NCBI RefSeq assembly: GCF_001952935.1 | Contig: NZ_CP018319.1 | Span: forward strand, 3,254,501-3,318,500 | Origin: Pseudomonas frederiksbergensis | Lineage (GTDB): Bacteria > Pseudomonadota > Gammaproteobacteria > Pseudomonadales > Pseudomonadaceae | Direction of reading: 5' to 3' | DNA length: 64,000 bases | Part shown: positions 36,475 through 44,399 of the stretch, one piece after another | Position numbering within the stretch: the first letter of the stretch is position 1 | How the letters are laid out: every line of letters begins with the position of its first letter | The notes under the pieces: model-generated | Seen by the model: the letters and a program-made list of their open reading frames with translations, nothing else | Told to the model about the DNA's origin: nothing | Databases searched by the model: none | Program-made: the position numbers and the translations under genes

Positions 36475-37338
36475 TCAGCCATTCATGCTCTGGAAATGCT
36501 CGAGCATCCGCTGCGCATCCGGCACCACGCCACTGAACAACTCAAACGCCTTCACCGCCTGAAACACCGCCATGTTACCGCCATCCAGCGTGCGGCAACC
36601 CAACGCGCGGGCGTTGCGCAGCAGTTCGGTTTCCAGCGGAAAGTAAACGATCTCCGCCACCCATAACTCACCTCGAAGCAGCTCCGCCGGCACCGGCATG
36701 CCCGGCAGTTTCTTCATGCCCACGGGGGTGGTGTTCACCAGACCGTCAGCCTGGGCGAGAGTACTTGGCAAGTCATGGCCCGCCACAGCCCGGCCGCTGC
36801 CGAAATGTTGATTGAGGTTGTCCGCCAGGCTCTGGGCACGGCTGGTCTCCACGTCGAAAATGCTCAGCAGCTGCACACCTTCACTCAAGAGTGCGTGGGC
36901 CACTGCCGCGCCAGCGCCACCGGCGCCCATTTGCACGACGCGCTCAAGGGCAACGCCCTTCAAACCACGACGAAAACCCTCGGCGAAGCCCAGGCAATCG
37001 GTGTTGTGGCCGATGCGTTTGCCGTCCTTCAACACAACCGTATTCACCGCCCCAATGCCGCGGGCCTCCGGTGACAATTCGTCGAGTAGCGGGATGATCG
37101 TCTGCTTGCACGGAAAGGTGATGTTCAGGCCGGTGAAGTTCATCCGCTCGGCGGCTACCAACAGGTCGGGCAGGGCACTGCTGTCGAGTTTCAACGAGTC
37201 CAGATCGATCAGGCGATAGAGGTAACGCAACCCCTGGGCATCGCCTTCATGCTCGTGCAGCGCCGGGGTGCGAGAAGCCTGGATGCCGGCACCGATCAGT
37301 CCGGCCAGTACAGCGTTGGTCTGAGTCACGGTCTTCAT
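36475..37338 (-). CDS. Quinate/shikimate dehydrogenase (AroE-like, probably NAD-dependent)
   Basis: Shikimate-dehydrogenase-family enzyme of 287 aa. Catalytic Lys78 (NITFPCKQT) and Asp114 (GHNTDCLGF) are present. The nucleotide loop is GAGGAG (138-143) followed by [10 protein letters not shown]: Asp162 ends the second strand in place of the NRTxxR motif of NADP-dependent AroE, which points to NAD+ and a catabolic direction. Its start overlaps the aroQ stop (ATGA), so the two are coupled. It oxidises quinate or shikimate to the dehydro acids. Confidence 0.85.
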   Translation of the reverse strand: MKTVTQTNAVLAGLIGAGIQASRTPALHEHEGDAQGLRYLYRLIDLDSLKLDSSALPDLLVAAERMNFTGLNITFPCKQTIIPLLDELSPEARGIGAVNTVVLKDGKRIGHNTDCLGFAEGFRRGLKGVALERVVQMGAGGAGAAVAHALLSEGVQLLSIFDVETSRAQSLADNLNQHFGSGRAVAGHDLPSTLAQADGLVNTTPVGMKKLPGMPVPAELLRGELWVAEIVYFPLETELLRNARALGCRTLDGGNMAVFQAVKAFELFSGVVPDAQRMLEHFQSMNG

Positions 37339-37775
37339 CCCTTTAAACGTTGGCTGAAATGCTCCAGCGCCAGACGATAGCCGTGGCTGCCGAAACCGGC
37401 CATCACCGCCGTGGCGATGGCCGACACAAAAGAGTGGTGGCGGAAGGGCTCGCGGGCATGAACGTTGGACAGGTGGACTTCGATCACCGGCAGTTCGCTG
37501 GCGACCAGGGCATCGCGGATCGCGACGGAGGTGTGGGTCCAGGCGGCCGGGTTGATGACGATCCCGGCACAACGGCCGCGCGCGGCGTGAATCCAGTCGA
37601 GCAGTTCGCCTTCATGATTGGTCTGGCGAAACTCCACCGCCAGGCCGAACTCTTCGGCGGCACGACCGCACAAGGCTGAGAGGTCGGCCAGGGTTTCGTG
37701 ACCGTAAGTCGCCGGTTCACGGGTGCCGAGCAGGTTCAGGTTCGGGCCGTTGAGCACCAGAACGATTGGGGGCAT
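37335..37775 (-). CDS. aroQ: Type II 3-dehydroquinate dehydratase
   Basis: Interconverts 3-dehydroquinate and 3-dehydroshikimate; in this operon probably the catabolic copy. The 146-aa length fits the dodecameric type II enzyme. Motifs: [17 protein letters not shown] (active-site Arg and Tyr24), [17 protein letters not shown] (Asn, His), [17 protein letters not shown] (His, Arg). ATG 37775 has GGAGAGA before it. The downstream AroE-like gene overlaps by 4 bp. Promoter -35 TTGACC and -10 TACAAT straddle the operator-like site upstream. Confidence 0.93.
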   Translation of the reverse strand: MPPIVLVLNGPNLNLLGTREPATYGHETLADLSALCGRAAEEFGLAVEFRQTNHEGELLDWIHAARGRCAGIVINPAAWTHTSVAIRDALVASELPVIEVHLSNVHAREPFRHHSFVSAIATAVMAGFGSHGYRLALEHFSQRLKG

Positions 37776-37832
37776 CGGGGGTCTCTCCACGTATTGTTTT
37801 TGGCATTGGCCGAGGGTTTCAGCCTGTGGAGA

Positions 37833-37862
37833 TAAATTGTACTAGCTGGTTAATTTGGTCAA
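37833..37862 (-). promoter_or_regulatory. aroQ promoter with quinate-cluster operator copy 2
   Basis: Read on the minus strand: TTGACC (37862-37857), a 15-bp spacer, TACAAT (37841-37836). The 20-bp operator-like TAACCAGCTAGTACAATTTA covers 37852-37833, overlapping spacer and -10, which suits repression by the TetR protein. Confidence 0.6.
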
Positions 37863-37916
37863 TTGAAGAGGCGGTTTTCAGGGTTAATGTGTGCGGTGAT
37901 CGGACGGTTTCGACTT

Positions 37917-38828
37917 TCAGCGGGGCAGATGCTCCACCAGAAAATCGATGAAGGCCCTCAGGCGCAACGGCATATGGCGAGTTTGCGGGTAGAGCAGGGT
38001 GAACGGTCGCGAGCGTCCGCCATAGGGCTTGAGCACTTCCACCAGCGAACCATCGGCCAGTTCGTTTTCGACGATGAAGCGATAGGTCTGGAACAGTCCC
38101 GCGCCATGTTTGGCCAAGGTCACGCCGCCCAGCACATCGTCGGAACAACTGAGATTGCCCTCGGCCAGAATCTCCCGGTGCACGCCTTTGTCGTTGAACA
38201 GCCAGGCAATCCGCCGACCGCTGCTGGGCAATTCGTACTGGATGCACTCGTGCTGTTTAAGATCATCCAGCGTTTGTGGAATGCCCGCGTGCTTGAGGTA
38301 GTCAGGACTGGCAATCATCACCAGTGCGGCGTCTTCCAACTGTCGGGCGATCAGGCCGGAATCCGGAATCGCCCGCACACGGATCGCCATGTCATAGCCT
38401 TCACCGACGAAATCGATGTTGCGATTGCTGATGTGCGACTCGACCTTCACCGCTGGAAAACGCGCCCGGAAAGCCGGCAACAACGGCAAAATCCGGTGAT
38501 GGGCATAGGTGGTGGGAATGCTGATGCGCAAGGTGCCGGAAGGCTGTTGCTGCTGACCCATGACTTCACGCTGGGCCTCGACCAATTGCGCCAGCGCCTG
38601 GCGACATTCCTCGTAATAGCGCCGACCACTGTCGCTCAGCTTGACGCTGCGAGTGGTGCGGGCGAACAACCGCACGCCCAGGCGTTCTTCCATGCGCGAC
38701 ACCGAGCGGCTCACAGCCGCGGGCGTCACGCCAGCCACCAGCGCGGCGGCGGTAAAGCTGCCAGCCTCGGCGGCCAGGCAAAACAGTTCGATGCTGCCCA
38801 GCTGAAGATCGTCGAATTGTCGCTGCAT
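37917..38828 (-). CDS. LysR family transcriptional regulator
   Basis: LysR-type regulator, 303 aa, of the group with QLGSIELFCLAAEAGSFTAAALVAGVTPAAVSRSVSRMEERLGVRLFARTTRSVKLSDSG as DNA-binding domain, and an effector domain with a shorter form of periplasmic-binding fold (about 90-295). A TTGATT-N8-AATCAA site lies 3 bp upstream of the start codon and is probably autoregulatory. No divergent target gene is next to it except a possible small RNA; it may act on the quinate genes or elsewhere. Confidence 0.88.
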   Translation of the reverse strand: MQRQFDDLQLGSIELFCLAAEAGSFTAAALVAGVTPAAVSRSVSRMEERLGVRLFARTTRSVKLSDSGRRYYEECRQALAQLVEAQREVMGQQQQPSGTLRISIPTTYAHHRILPLLPAFRARFPAVKVESHISNRNIDFVGEGYDMAIRVRAIPDSGLIARQLEDAALVMIASPDYLKHAGIPQTLDDLKQHECIQYELPSSGRRIAWLFNDKGVHREILAEGNLSCSDDVLGGVTLAKHGAGLFQTYRFIVENELADGSLVEVLKPYGGRSRPFTLLYPQTRHMPLRLRAFIDFLVEHLPR

Positions 38829-38830
38829 GA

Positions 38831-38850
38831 TTGATTACACCGTGAATCAA
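38831..38850. promoter_or_regulatory. LysR-box-like inverted repeat
   Basis: TTGATT-ACACCGTG-AATCAA has exact 6-bp arms and the T-N11-A spacing of LysR sites. It lies directly before the LysR start codon. Confidence 0.45.
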
Positions 38851-38950
38851 ATGAAGTGTGTGAGTCAGTGTTTATCAGAAGCCAGCACACAGATACAGCG
38901 AGTTTGTGATGAGCCAACCAGCCGGGTTGATTGCCTGACAAGCCAAGACG
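38851..38950 (+). ncRNA. Possible small RNA before an orphan terminator
   Basis: About 100 bp with no open reading frame on the plus strand, containing a hairpin CAACC-AGCCG-GGTTG (38915-38929), and ending at a strong plus-strand terminator. No plus-strand gene precedes it for over 2 kb (the nearest is the TetR gene ending at 36462). No clear promoter was found, so the 5' end is arbitrary. Confidence 0.3.
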
Positions 38951-38973
38951 GCCGCCTTCGGGGCGGCTTTTTT
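38951..38973 (+). terminator. Strong rho-independent terminator
   Basis: GCCGCC-TTCGG-GGCGGC followed by TTTTTT on the plus strand. The opposite strand lacks a T-run. What it terminates is not obvious, hence the small RNA candidate upstream. Confidence 0.78.
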
Positions 38974-39143
38974 GTCGGCGCCAGGAAAGGATTGCTTACC
39001 ATTTAGCGGTGTGATCCACCGGCCCGAGCCGAACCTTGGCGCTAGTCTCAAAAGTCGCAGTGACGATTCAACGCAGCGCCAGTTATCGGATTTTCCAAGG
39101 AATGTCGGGTCTTCGGATTCATTAACCTAACGGATGGGTTAGC

Positions 39144-39572
39144 ATGCGATTATTCAGCTACAAAGGATTCTCAATGGTGATCATGTTGCGCGATGAGCAC
39201 TGTCCGCCGCATGCCCATGTAGATGCCGGAACCTGGAGTGCGCGCTTCAAATTCAGCTTCTGGCACAACAGCGTGGAGCTGTGGGATGTGGTTCCTCATT
39301 CTCGCCGGCCACCTGTGGCGGTGCTGGAAGGGTTGCGTCATGCACTCGGACAACCCGCTCATTTGCGCCGCGCCCGGTGTATCTGGTGGGACAAGCTGCA
39401 CACGGTCTGCCTCGATCATCAGATATGGGACTGGCAAACCAGCGAAGTCGTGGTGGTGAAAAGGGTCGCCAGTACGACCTGCATGATTGGCTCGGCTTGC
39501 TATGAGCCCGAGACGAACAAGACCCTGCTGGCGCTGATGGGCGTTCCGGAGGGCGTGGAGATCGAACTATGA
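39144..39572 (+). CDS. DUF4160-like protein, first gene of a possible toxin-antitoxin pair
   Basis: A 142-aa protein whose N-terminus (MVIMLRDEHCPPHAHVDAGTWSARFKF) matches the DUF4160 pattern of an acidic residue followed by PPHxHV; the C-terminal half is unlike anything I recognise and is Trp- and Cys-rich. The start ATG 39144 follows GGATGGG. A small inverted repeat CTAAC-GGATGG-GTTAG covers the ribosome site (39127-39142). It overlaps the next gene by ATGA. DUF4160 and DUF2442 genes are often paired, and some databases list them as putative toxin-antitoxin modules; no activity is proven. Confidence 0.6.
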   Translation: MRLFSYKGFSMVIMLRDEHCPPHAHVDAGTWSARFKFSFWHNSVELWDVVPHSRRPPVAVLEGLRHALGQPAHLRRARCIWWDKLHTVCLDHQIWDWQTSEVVVVKRVASTTCMIGSACYEPETNKTLLALMGVPEGVEIEL

Positions 39573-40015
39573 AAACGATAACAGCAAAAATGTTGGTGGA
39601 TCGTCCGGTAACCGAGGCCACGCTGGATGATGCCATCCAGCGTGGCCAACTGCGCCACAAAGGCGGTCTGCGGGCGACTTCAGTGACCTTTGTGGAGCCG
39701 TGCCTGGCGGTCAGTTTTATTGATGGCAGTGGCGTGCTGTTACCCGTGCAGCACTATCCAGAGTTTGATGATTTCGACGTCGAGGATTTCGCCGACCTCA
39801 AAGTCGGCTTTTCCGGGACAGCCCTTTGCCACGAGGGTAAGGACCTGCAGGTCTCCATTGCCGGGATGATTTCGGCGAGCAAGCCGCTGATGGATATGGC
39901 CGCATCGGTCATCGCCTCGCGTAATGGTCGCCAAAGCAGCGCCGCCAAAGCAGAGGCTGCGCGGGCGAATGGCCGTAAGGGCGGGCGTCCGCGCAAGACC
40001 GATATCCCCCTTTAA
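39569..40015 (+). CDS. DUF2442-like protein with C-terminal GRKGGRPRK tail
   Basis: A 148-aa protein coupled to the DUF4160-like gene by a 4-bp overlap. The middle (SVTFVEPCLAVSFIDGSGVLLPVQHYPEFDDFDVEDFADLKVGFSGTALC) resembles DUF2442, a small beta domain reading FxDG...PLxxYP. The C-terminus (AAKAEAARANGRKGGRPRK) is a basic, Gly-rich tail seen on several small DNA-binding or antitoxin-like proteins. It would be the antitoxin candidate of the pair. The terminator beyond it works mainly for trmA on the other strand. Confidence 0.6.
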   Translation: MKTITAKMLVDRPVTEATLDDAIQRGQLRHKGGLRATSVTFVEPCLAVSFIDGSGVLLPVQHYPEFDDFDVEDFADLKVGFSGTALCHEGKDLQVSIAGMISASKPLMDMAASVIASRNGRQSSAAKAEAARANGRKGGRPRKTDIPL

Positions 40016-40023
40016 GCACGCAC

Positions 40024-40047
40024 AAAAAAGCCGTCGTGATGACGGCT
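40024..40047 (-). terminator. Terminator of the NCS2 permease-trmA operon
   Basis: On the minus strand AGCCGTC-ATCAC-GACGGCT is followed by TTTTTTG, 23 bp after the trmA stop. The plus-strand side has only a scattered T-tail, so it may weakly serve the DUF2442-like gene too. Confidence 0.8.
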
Positions 40048-40069
40048 GATCTGTTTCTGCCAACGGCAA

Positions 40070-41149
40070 TCAACGACGGGTCAACAACACCCCGGATTCC
40101 ATGTGATGGGTCCACGGGAACTGGTCGAACATTGCGCAGCGGGTGATGCGATGGGTGTCGTGCAACTGGGCGATGTTGGCCGCCAGGGTTTCCGGGTTGC
40201 AGGAGATGTAGAGAATGTTGTCGAAGCGGCGGGTCAGCTCGCAGGTGTCCGGGTCCATGCCGGCGCGAGGCGGATCGACGAAGACGCTACCGAACTCGTA
40301 GCTCTTCAGATCGATACCGTGCAGACGACGGAACGGACGAACTTCATTCAGGGCTTCGGTCAGCTCCTCGGCGGACAAACGCACCAGAGTGACGTTATCC
40401 ACCGCGTTTTCGCTGAGATTGCTCAACGCAGCGTTGACCGACGCCTTGCTGATTTCAGTGGCCAGCACTTTGCGTACGCGCGTCGCGAGCGGCAAGGTGA
40501 AGTTGCCGTTGCCGCAATACAGCTCCAGCAAATCGTCGGAGCGATCACCGAGCGAGTCGTAAGCCCAGTTGAGCATCTTCTGGTTCACGGTGCCGTTGGG
40601 CTGGGTGAACGCGCCTTCCGGTTGGCGATAGCTGAAGGTGCGACCGCCGACGTTCATCTGCTCGACCACATAATCGTGACCGATCACTTCGCGTTTGCCC
40701 TTGGAGCGGCCGATGATGCTGACGTTCAGCTCGGCTGCCAGTTTCGACGCCGCCGCGTGCCAGTGCTCGTCCAACGGACGGTGATAGCACAGCGTGATCA
40801 TCGCATCGCCGGCCAGTGTGGTGAGGAACTCCACCTGAAACAGCTTGTTGCTCAGGGCCGCACTGGCTTGCCACGCTGCCTTCAGCTGCGGCATCAACTC
40901 GTTGATGCGCAGGCTGGCGATCGGGAATTCTTCGATCAGGATCGGCGTGCGCTTGTCTTCCTGGGAAAACATCGCGTAGTGACGCTCACCGGCTTCGCGC
41001 CACAGGCGGAATTCGGCGCGCAGGCGGAAGTTTTTCAGCGGCGAGTCGAACACCGCAGGTTCTGGCGCACCGAACGGGGCCAACAGGTCACGCAGGCGCG
41101 TGACCTTTTCTTCGAGCTGAACGGCGTAAGCCTTGGAATCAAAAGTCAT
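40070..41149 (-). CDS. trmA: tRNA (uracil-5)-methyltransferase TrmA
   Basis: Makes m5U54 (ribothymidine) in tRNA and in tmRNA. The 359-aa protein shows the SAM motif [14 protein letters not shown], the catalytic loop [10 protein letters not shown] and the nucleophile cysteine in [14 protein letters not shown]. Length fits the E. coli enzyme (about 366). The ATG overlaps the stop of the upstream permease gene (ATGA at 41149-41146), so translation is coupled to it. Confidence 0.95.
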   Translation of the reverse strand: MTFDSKAYAVQLEEKVTRLRDLLAPFGAPEPAVFDSPLKNFRLRAEFRLWREAGERHYAMFSQEDKRTPILIEEFPIASLRINELMPQLKAAWQASAALSNKLFQVEFLTTLAGDAMITLCYHRPLDEHWHAAASKLAAELNVSIIGRSKGKREVIGHDYVVEQMNVGGRTFSYRQPEGAFTQPNGTVNQKMLNWAYDSLGDRSDDLLELYCGNGNFTLPLATRVRKVLATEISKASVNAALSNLSENAVDNVTLVRLSAEELTEALNEVRPFRRLHGIDLKSYEFGSVFVDPPRAGMDPDTCELTRRFDNILYISCNPETLAANIAQLHDTHRITRCAMFDQFPWTHHMESGVLLTRR

Positions 41150-42441
41150 GCGTTGAACCAACCCAACTTGATCACGAACAGAATCGACAGAATCACCAGT
41201 GCCGAGTTCAGCTCACGGCCGCGGCCGGACAGCAACTTGATTGCGGTCCAGGAGATGAAACCGAAGGCGATGCCGTTGGCGATGGAATAAGTGAATGGCA
41301 TGGCCAGTGCGGTGACCACAACCGGTGCGGCGACGGTGATGTCGTCCCAGTCTATTTCGGCCAGGCCGGATGTCATCAATACCGCGACGAACAGCAGTGC
41401 AGGCGCGGTAGCAAAGGCAGGAACGCTGGCCGCCAATGGCGAGAAGAACAGCGCCAACAGGAACAAAATCGCTACGACAACGGCGGTGAGGCCGGTGCGG
41501 CCACCGGCACTCACGCCGGCTGCGGATTCGATGTAGCTGGTGGTGGTCGAGGTGCCCAGCAGCGAACCGGCCATGGCCGCGGTACTGTCGGCGATCAGGG
41601 CGCGACCCATTTTCGGCATGTGGCCGTCCTTGCCCATCAGGCCCGCGCGCTTGGCGACGCCGATCAGGGTGCCGGAGTTGTCGAACAGGTCGACGAACAG
41701 GAAGGCGAAAATCACGCTGACCAGACCGATGTCCAGGGCGCCTTTGATGTCCAGTTGCAGAAAGGTCGGTGCCAGCGACGGAGGCATCGACATCACGCCG
41801 CCGAATGGGGTGAAGCCCATCACGATTGATGCGATGGTCACTGCCAGAATGCCGATCAGTACCGCGCCGCGCACTTTCAGTGCTTCAAGCGCCACGATCA
41901 GGGCGAAGCCGAGGGTGGCGAGGATCGGGGCCGGTTGTTTCAAATCGCCGAGGCCGACCATGGTTGCCGGGTTGCTCACCACGATGCCCGCGTTATGCAG
42001 GGCGATCAGGGCCAGGAACAGGCCGATACCGGCGGCAATCGCCGAGCGCAGCGGCAACGGGATGCTGTTGATGATCCATTCGCGGATGCGAAAGATCGAC
42101 AGCAGGAAGAACAGCACCGCCGAGATGAACACCGCCCCCAGCGCCACTTGCCAGGTGTGGCCCATGTGCAGGACCACGGTGTAAGTGAAGAAGGCGTTCA
42201 GGCCCATGCCCGGCGCGAGCGCGATCGGGTAGTTGGCGATCAGGCCCATCACCGTCGAACCGATGGCGGCTGCCAGACACGTGGCGACGAACACCGCGCC
42301 CTTGTCCATGCCGGTCTCGCCGAGGATGCTCGGGTTGACGAACAGAATGTAGGCCATGGCCAAAAAGGTCGTGACGCCCGCTAGAATCTCGGTTCGCACG
42401 TTGGTGTTGTGTGCCTTGAGTTGAAACAGCCTTTCCAGCAT
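41146..42441 (-). CDS. NCS2-family purine-type permease
   Basis: Inner-membrane nucleobase transporter of the adenine/guanine/hypoxanthine (AzgA/GhxP) branch, 431 aa, about 13 hydrophobic segments. Signatures: [50 protein letters not shown] at the N-terminus, [17 protein letters not shown], and [27 protein letters not shown]. The leader before it folds into a long stem. It is translationally coupled to trmA. Substrate is probably hypoxanthine, guanine or adenine. Confidence 0.9.
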   Translation of the reverse strand: MLERLFQLKAHNTNVRTEILAGVTTFLAMAYILFVNPSILGETGMDKGAVFVATCLAAAIGSTVMGLIANYPIALAPGMGLNAFFTYTVVLHMGHTWQVALGAVFISAVLFFLLSIFRIREWIINSIPLPLRSAIAAGIGLFLALIALHNAGIVVSNPATMVGLGDLKQPAPILATLGFALIVALEALKVRGAVLIGILAVTIASIVMGFTPFGGVMSMPPSLAPTFLQLDIKGALDIGLVSVIFAFLFVDLFDNSGTLIGVAKRAGLMGKDGHMPKMGRALIADSTAAMAGSLLGTSTTTSYIESAAGVSAGGRTGLTAVVVAILFLLALFFSPLAASVPAFATAPALLFVAVLMTSGLAEIDWDDITVAAPVVVTALAMPFTYSIANGIAFGFISWTAIKLLSGRGRELNSALVILSILFVIKLGWFNA

Positions 42442-42460
42442 GTCTGCTCCCCGTGGCGCG

Positions 42461-42519
42461 CCAGGCGCCGTGAATGTATCGACCTCAACAGCAAAGCACA
42501 GACCGCTGTTGGCGCCTGG
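42461..42519 (-). promoter_or_regulatory. Structured leader of the purine-type permease
   Basis: The minus-strand RNA would read CCAGGCGCC (42519-42511), then AACAGC-12 nt-GCTGTT (42510-42487), a 17-nt unpaired strand, then GGCGCCTGG (42469-42461). That is a 9-bp basal helix directly stacked on a 6-bp hairpin with a one-sided bulge, ending 20 nt before the start codon and close to its GGGGAG ribosome site. It could be a riboswitch or other control element; family not recognised. Confidence 0.45.
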
Positions 42520-42655
42520 TAATTTTCTGTGGGTCGGAAAAAGCCGCGCATCATACCAGCCGCGTGGGGTTATGGCTGCTTATGGCTGCGATCGTCGTCG
42601 ATGTTTTGCGCTAAAGCCAAGTGCGCCATACTGCGCGCTGGTTTTGGGGGTACTT

Positions 42656-43111
42656 ATGTATTGCATGAATAAACGTCTGATTGCCGCATTCGGAGTGTCG
42701 ATCGCCTTGTTCCTGGGGACGCACACCGCTGCGGCTGCATCGGCAGCGCCGTTGAGCCAGGTGAAGGTGCTCAAGGTCGAGTCGCCGGGTTGCGGCTTTG
42801 AAGACATCGCGCAGGGGCAAGAGCAAACCCGCTGCAATCACAGCGGGCCGAACATCAAGGTCTACGTGCTGGAGGTCGGTTACGGTCGTAGCGCGCAGAT
42901 CGGGCTGGACGGTTTTGAAGTGAACGGCACCCGGACCCCGGTCTGTGCTTTTGATAATGGCAACCTGACTGAGTGCACCGTCGGGAAAAAAACCGTCGGT
43001 TATCTGTACGTCTTCGATCTGGCGGGTAAACAGGAAGGCACGTTCACCTTCAGCAACACGTCGATCAACGCGCCAGGCAATACGCTGTCGACGCAGCTTT
43101 ACATCAAGTAA
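42656..43111 (+). CDS. Exported protein, possibly DUF4879
   Basis: A 151-aa secreted or periplasmic protein. A signal peptide (MYCMNKRLIAAFGVSIALFLGTHTAAAA) precedes a compact domain with VESPGCGFEDIAQGQEQTRCNHSGPNIKVYVLEVGYG; four or five cysteines could form disulfides. It resembles, from memory, DUF4879 proteins (YolA-like), which have no known role. GGGGG lies 6 bases before ATG 42656, so this is chosen over ATG 42665. It is divergent from the permease gene and not in an operon. Confidence 0.65.
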   Translation: MYCMNKRLIAAFGVSIALFLGTHTAAAASAAPLSQVKVLKVESPGCGFEDIAQGQEQTRCNHSGPNIKVYVLEVGYGRSAQIGLDGFEVNGTRTPVCAFDNGNLTECTVGKKTVGYLYVFDLAGKQEGTFTFSNTSINAPGNTLSTQLYIK

Positions 43112-43177
43112 CGGCGGGCTCGAACAAGGGGCAGGAAAGCTGACTACGCTTTAAAGATTATCCAGTGGACTGCGCCC

Positions 43178-43729
43178 ATGACCTTTAGAGCTCTGATTAC
43201 CCTCGCTGAGGGCATCGATGACCTGCAATCAGTAACCCTGATCGATGTGCTGCGCCGCGCCAAGGTTGAAGTGGTGGTGGCCAGCGTCGAGGGACGGCGC
43301 ATGCTCACCTGCGCGCGCGGCACCCGAGTGACGTCCGATGCGATGCTGGTGGACGTGCTGGCGCAGCCGTTCGACCTGATCGTCCTGCCCGGTGGTGACG
43401 TGGGGGCGCAACACCTGGCGGCGCATCAACCCCTGCAACAATTGATCAAGGATCAAGCGGCGGCCGGGCGCCTGTTCGCCGCCATCGCCGAGTCTCCGGC
43501 AGTCGCGCTGCAAGCCTTTGGCGTATTGCGTCAGCGGCGCATGACCTGCCTGCCCTCGGCCAGCCATCAACTGTCGGGATGCAACTTTGTCGATCAACCG
43601 GTGGTGGTCGACGGCAACTGCATCACTGCCCAGGGTTCAGGCGCGGCATTGCAATTCGCCCTGACGCTGGTGGAACAACTCTGTGGCAAGGCCACGCGAA
43701 CGGCGGTGGCGGGGGAGTTGGCGGTTTAG
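43178..43729 (+). CDS. DJ-1/PfpI-family protein lacking the catalytic residues
   Basis: A 183-aa DJ-1/YajL-like protein: RALITLAEGIDDLQSVTLIDVLRRAKVEVVVASVEG at the start, LIVLPGGDVGAQHL in the middle, and VVVDGNCITAQGSGAALQFALTLVEQL at the end. The nucleophile Cys106 of DJ-1 (AAICAGP) is Ala104 here (AAIAESP), the supporting Glu18 is Gln17, and the His126 position is Leu125. It should therefore not act as a DJ-1-type glyoxalase or cysteine sensor; a structural or binding role is more likely. Convergent with higA, 6 bp apart. Confidence 0.85.
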   Translation: MTFRALITLAEGIDDLQSVTLIDVLRRAKVEVVVASVEGRRMLTCARGTRVTSDAMLVDVLAQPFDLIVLPGGDVGAQHLAAHQPLQQLIKDQAAAGRLFAAIAESPAVALQAFGVLRQRRMTCLPSASHQLSGCNFVDQPVVVDGNCITAQGSGAALQFALTLVEQLCGKATRTAVAGELAV

Positions 43730-43735
43730 AAAATG

Positions 43736-44023
43736 TCAGGCGTGGGCGGCAATGGGTTCGATGACCGGTTGCTCACGCTGCTCTGCTTGCCAGAGATCGT
43801 AGTCAGTCTGAGCACCTAGCCACATTCGAGCCTTACCAATTCCAGCCCGCTCCAGGCGTACCGCCAAATCAGGGCTGATCGGCGCGTGGCCATGCAGCAC
43901 TCGCGATAGATGCGGACGCGCAAATCGCAGGTGCTGGGCCAGCTCTGTGACGCTGACGCCAAGTTCAGGCAATACATCCATCAAAAGGGTTTCGCCAGGG
44001 TGTGGCGGGTTGTGCATGGGCAT
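43736..44023 (-). CDS. higA: HigA-family antitoxin
   Basis: XRE-type DNA-binding antitoxin of 95 aa. MHNPPHPGETLLMDVLPELGVSVTELAQHLRFARPHLSRVLHGHAPISPDLAVRLERAG is the usual HigA/VapI start and helix-turn-helix; a short tail follows. It neutralises HigB and represses the operon. AGGAGG precedes the ATG at 44023; the gene is 13 bp after higB, the reversed toxin-first order normal for hig modules. Confidence 0.9.
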   Translation of the reverse strand: MPMHNPPHPGETLLMDVLPELGVSVTELAQHLRFARPHLSRVLHGHAPISPDLAVRLERAGIGKARMWLGAQTDYDLWQAEQREQPVIEPIAAHA

Positions 44024-44036
44024 GTCCTGCCTCCTG

Positions 44037-44315
44037 TCAGTGGTAGTCCAGATAGTCGACGAGTTCGATATCCGAACCGATAAAACGAAAAATAATTCGC
44101 CAGTTCCCCGAAACGCTCAGTGACCAGTATTCGGTCAACTCTCCCCTGAGTGGGTGTAATCGCCATCCCGGAATGTCAAGGTCGCCAGGTACTGCTGCGT
44201 GGTCCATGAACTGAAGCATTCGAGACAGACGCTTCGCATGGTCTGCCCGGATCCCGCGAGTCGAACCTGTTTCATAGAAGCCACGAAGGCCTTTGTGCTG
44301 AAAGGATTTGATCAT
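44037..44315 (-). CDS. higB: HigB-family mRNA interferase toxin
   Basis: RelE/HigB-superfamily ribosome-dependent RNase, 92 aa, the standard length. MIKSFQHKGLRGFYETGSTRGIRADHAKRLSRMLQFMD begins the typical fold, and the C-terminal YWSLSVSGNWRIIFRFIGSDIELVDYLDYH holds the basic and His residues of the active site (Arg in NWRIIF, His at the end). It is first in the operon, before higA. An inverted repeat GTGTAA-N9-TTACAC lies just upstream. Confidence 0.9.
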   Translation of the reverse strand: MIKSFQHKGLRGFYETGSTRGIRADHAKRLSRMLQFMDHAAVPGDLDIPGWRLHPLRGELTEYWSLSVSGNWRIIFRFIGSDIELVDYLDYH

Positions 44316-44322
44316 GGGACAA

Positions 44323-44343
44323 GTGTAAGGCGACACATTACAC
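44323..44343. promoter_or_regulatory. Candidate HigA operator
   Basis: GTGTAA-N9-TTACAC is an exact 6-bp-arm inverted repeat 7 bp upstream of the higB start, where HigA-type repressors usually bind. Confidence 0.55.
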
Positions 44344-44399
44344 CTGATGCACTATCTATGTATTGCACCTGCTCGGCAAAAGTGTGATCGGCAACGGCT

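Noticed and set aside
37863..38834. 323-codon plus-strand frame over the LysR gene, as the gene served by the 38951 terminator
   Set aside because: His/Gln-rich shadow without family features; it ends 117 bp before the terminator.
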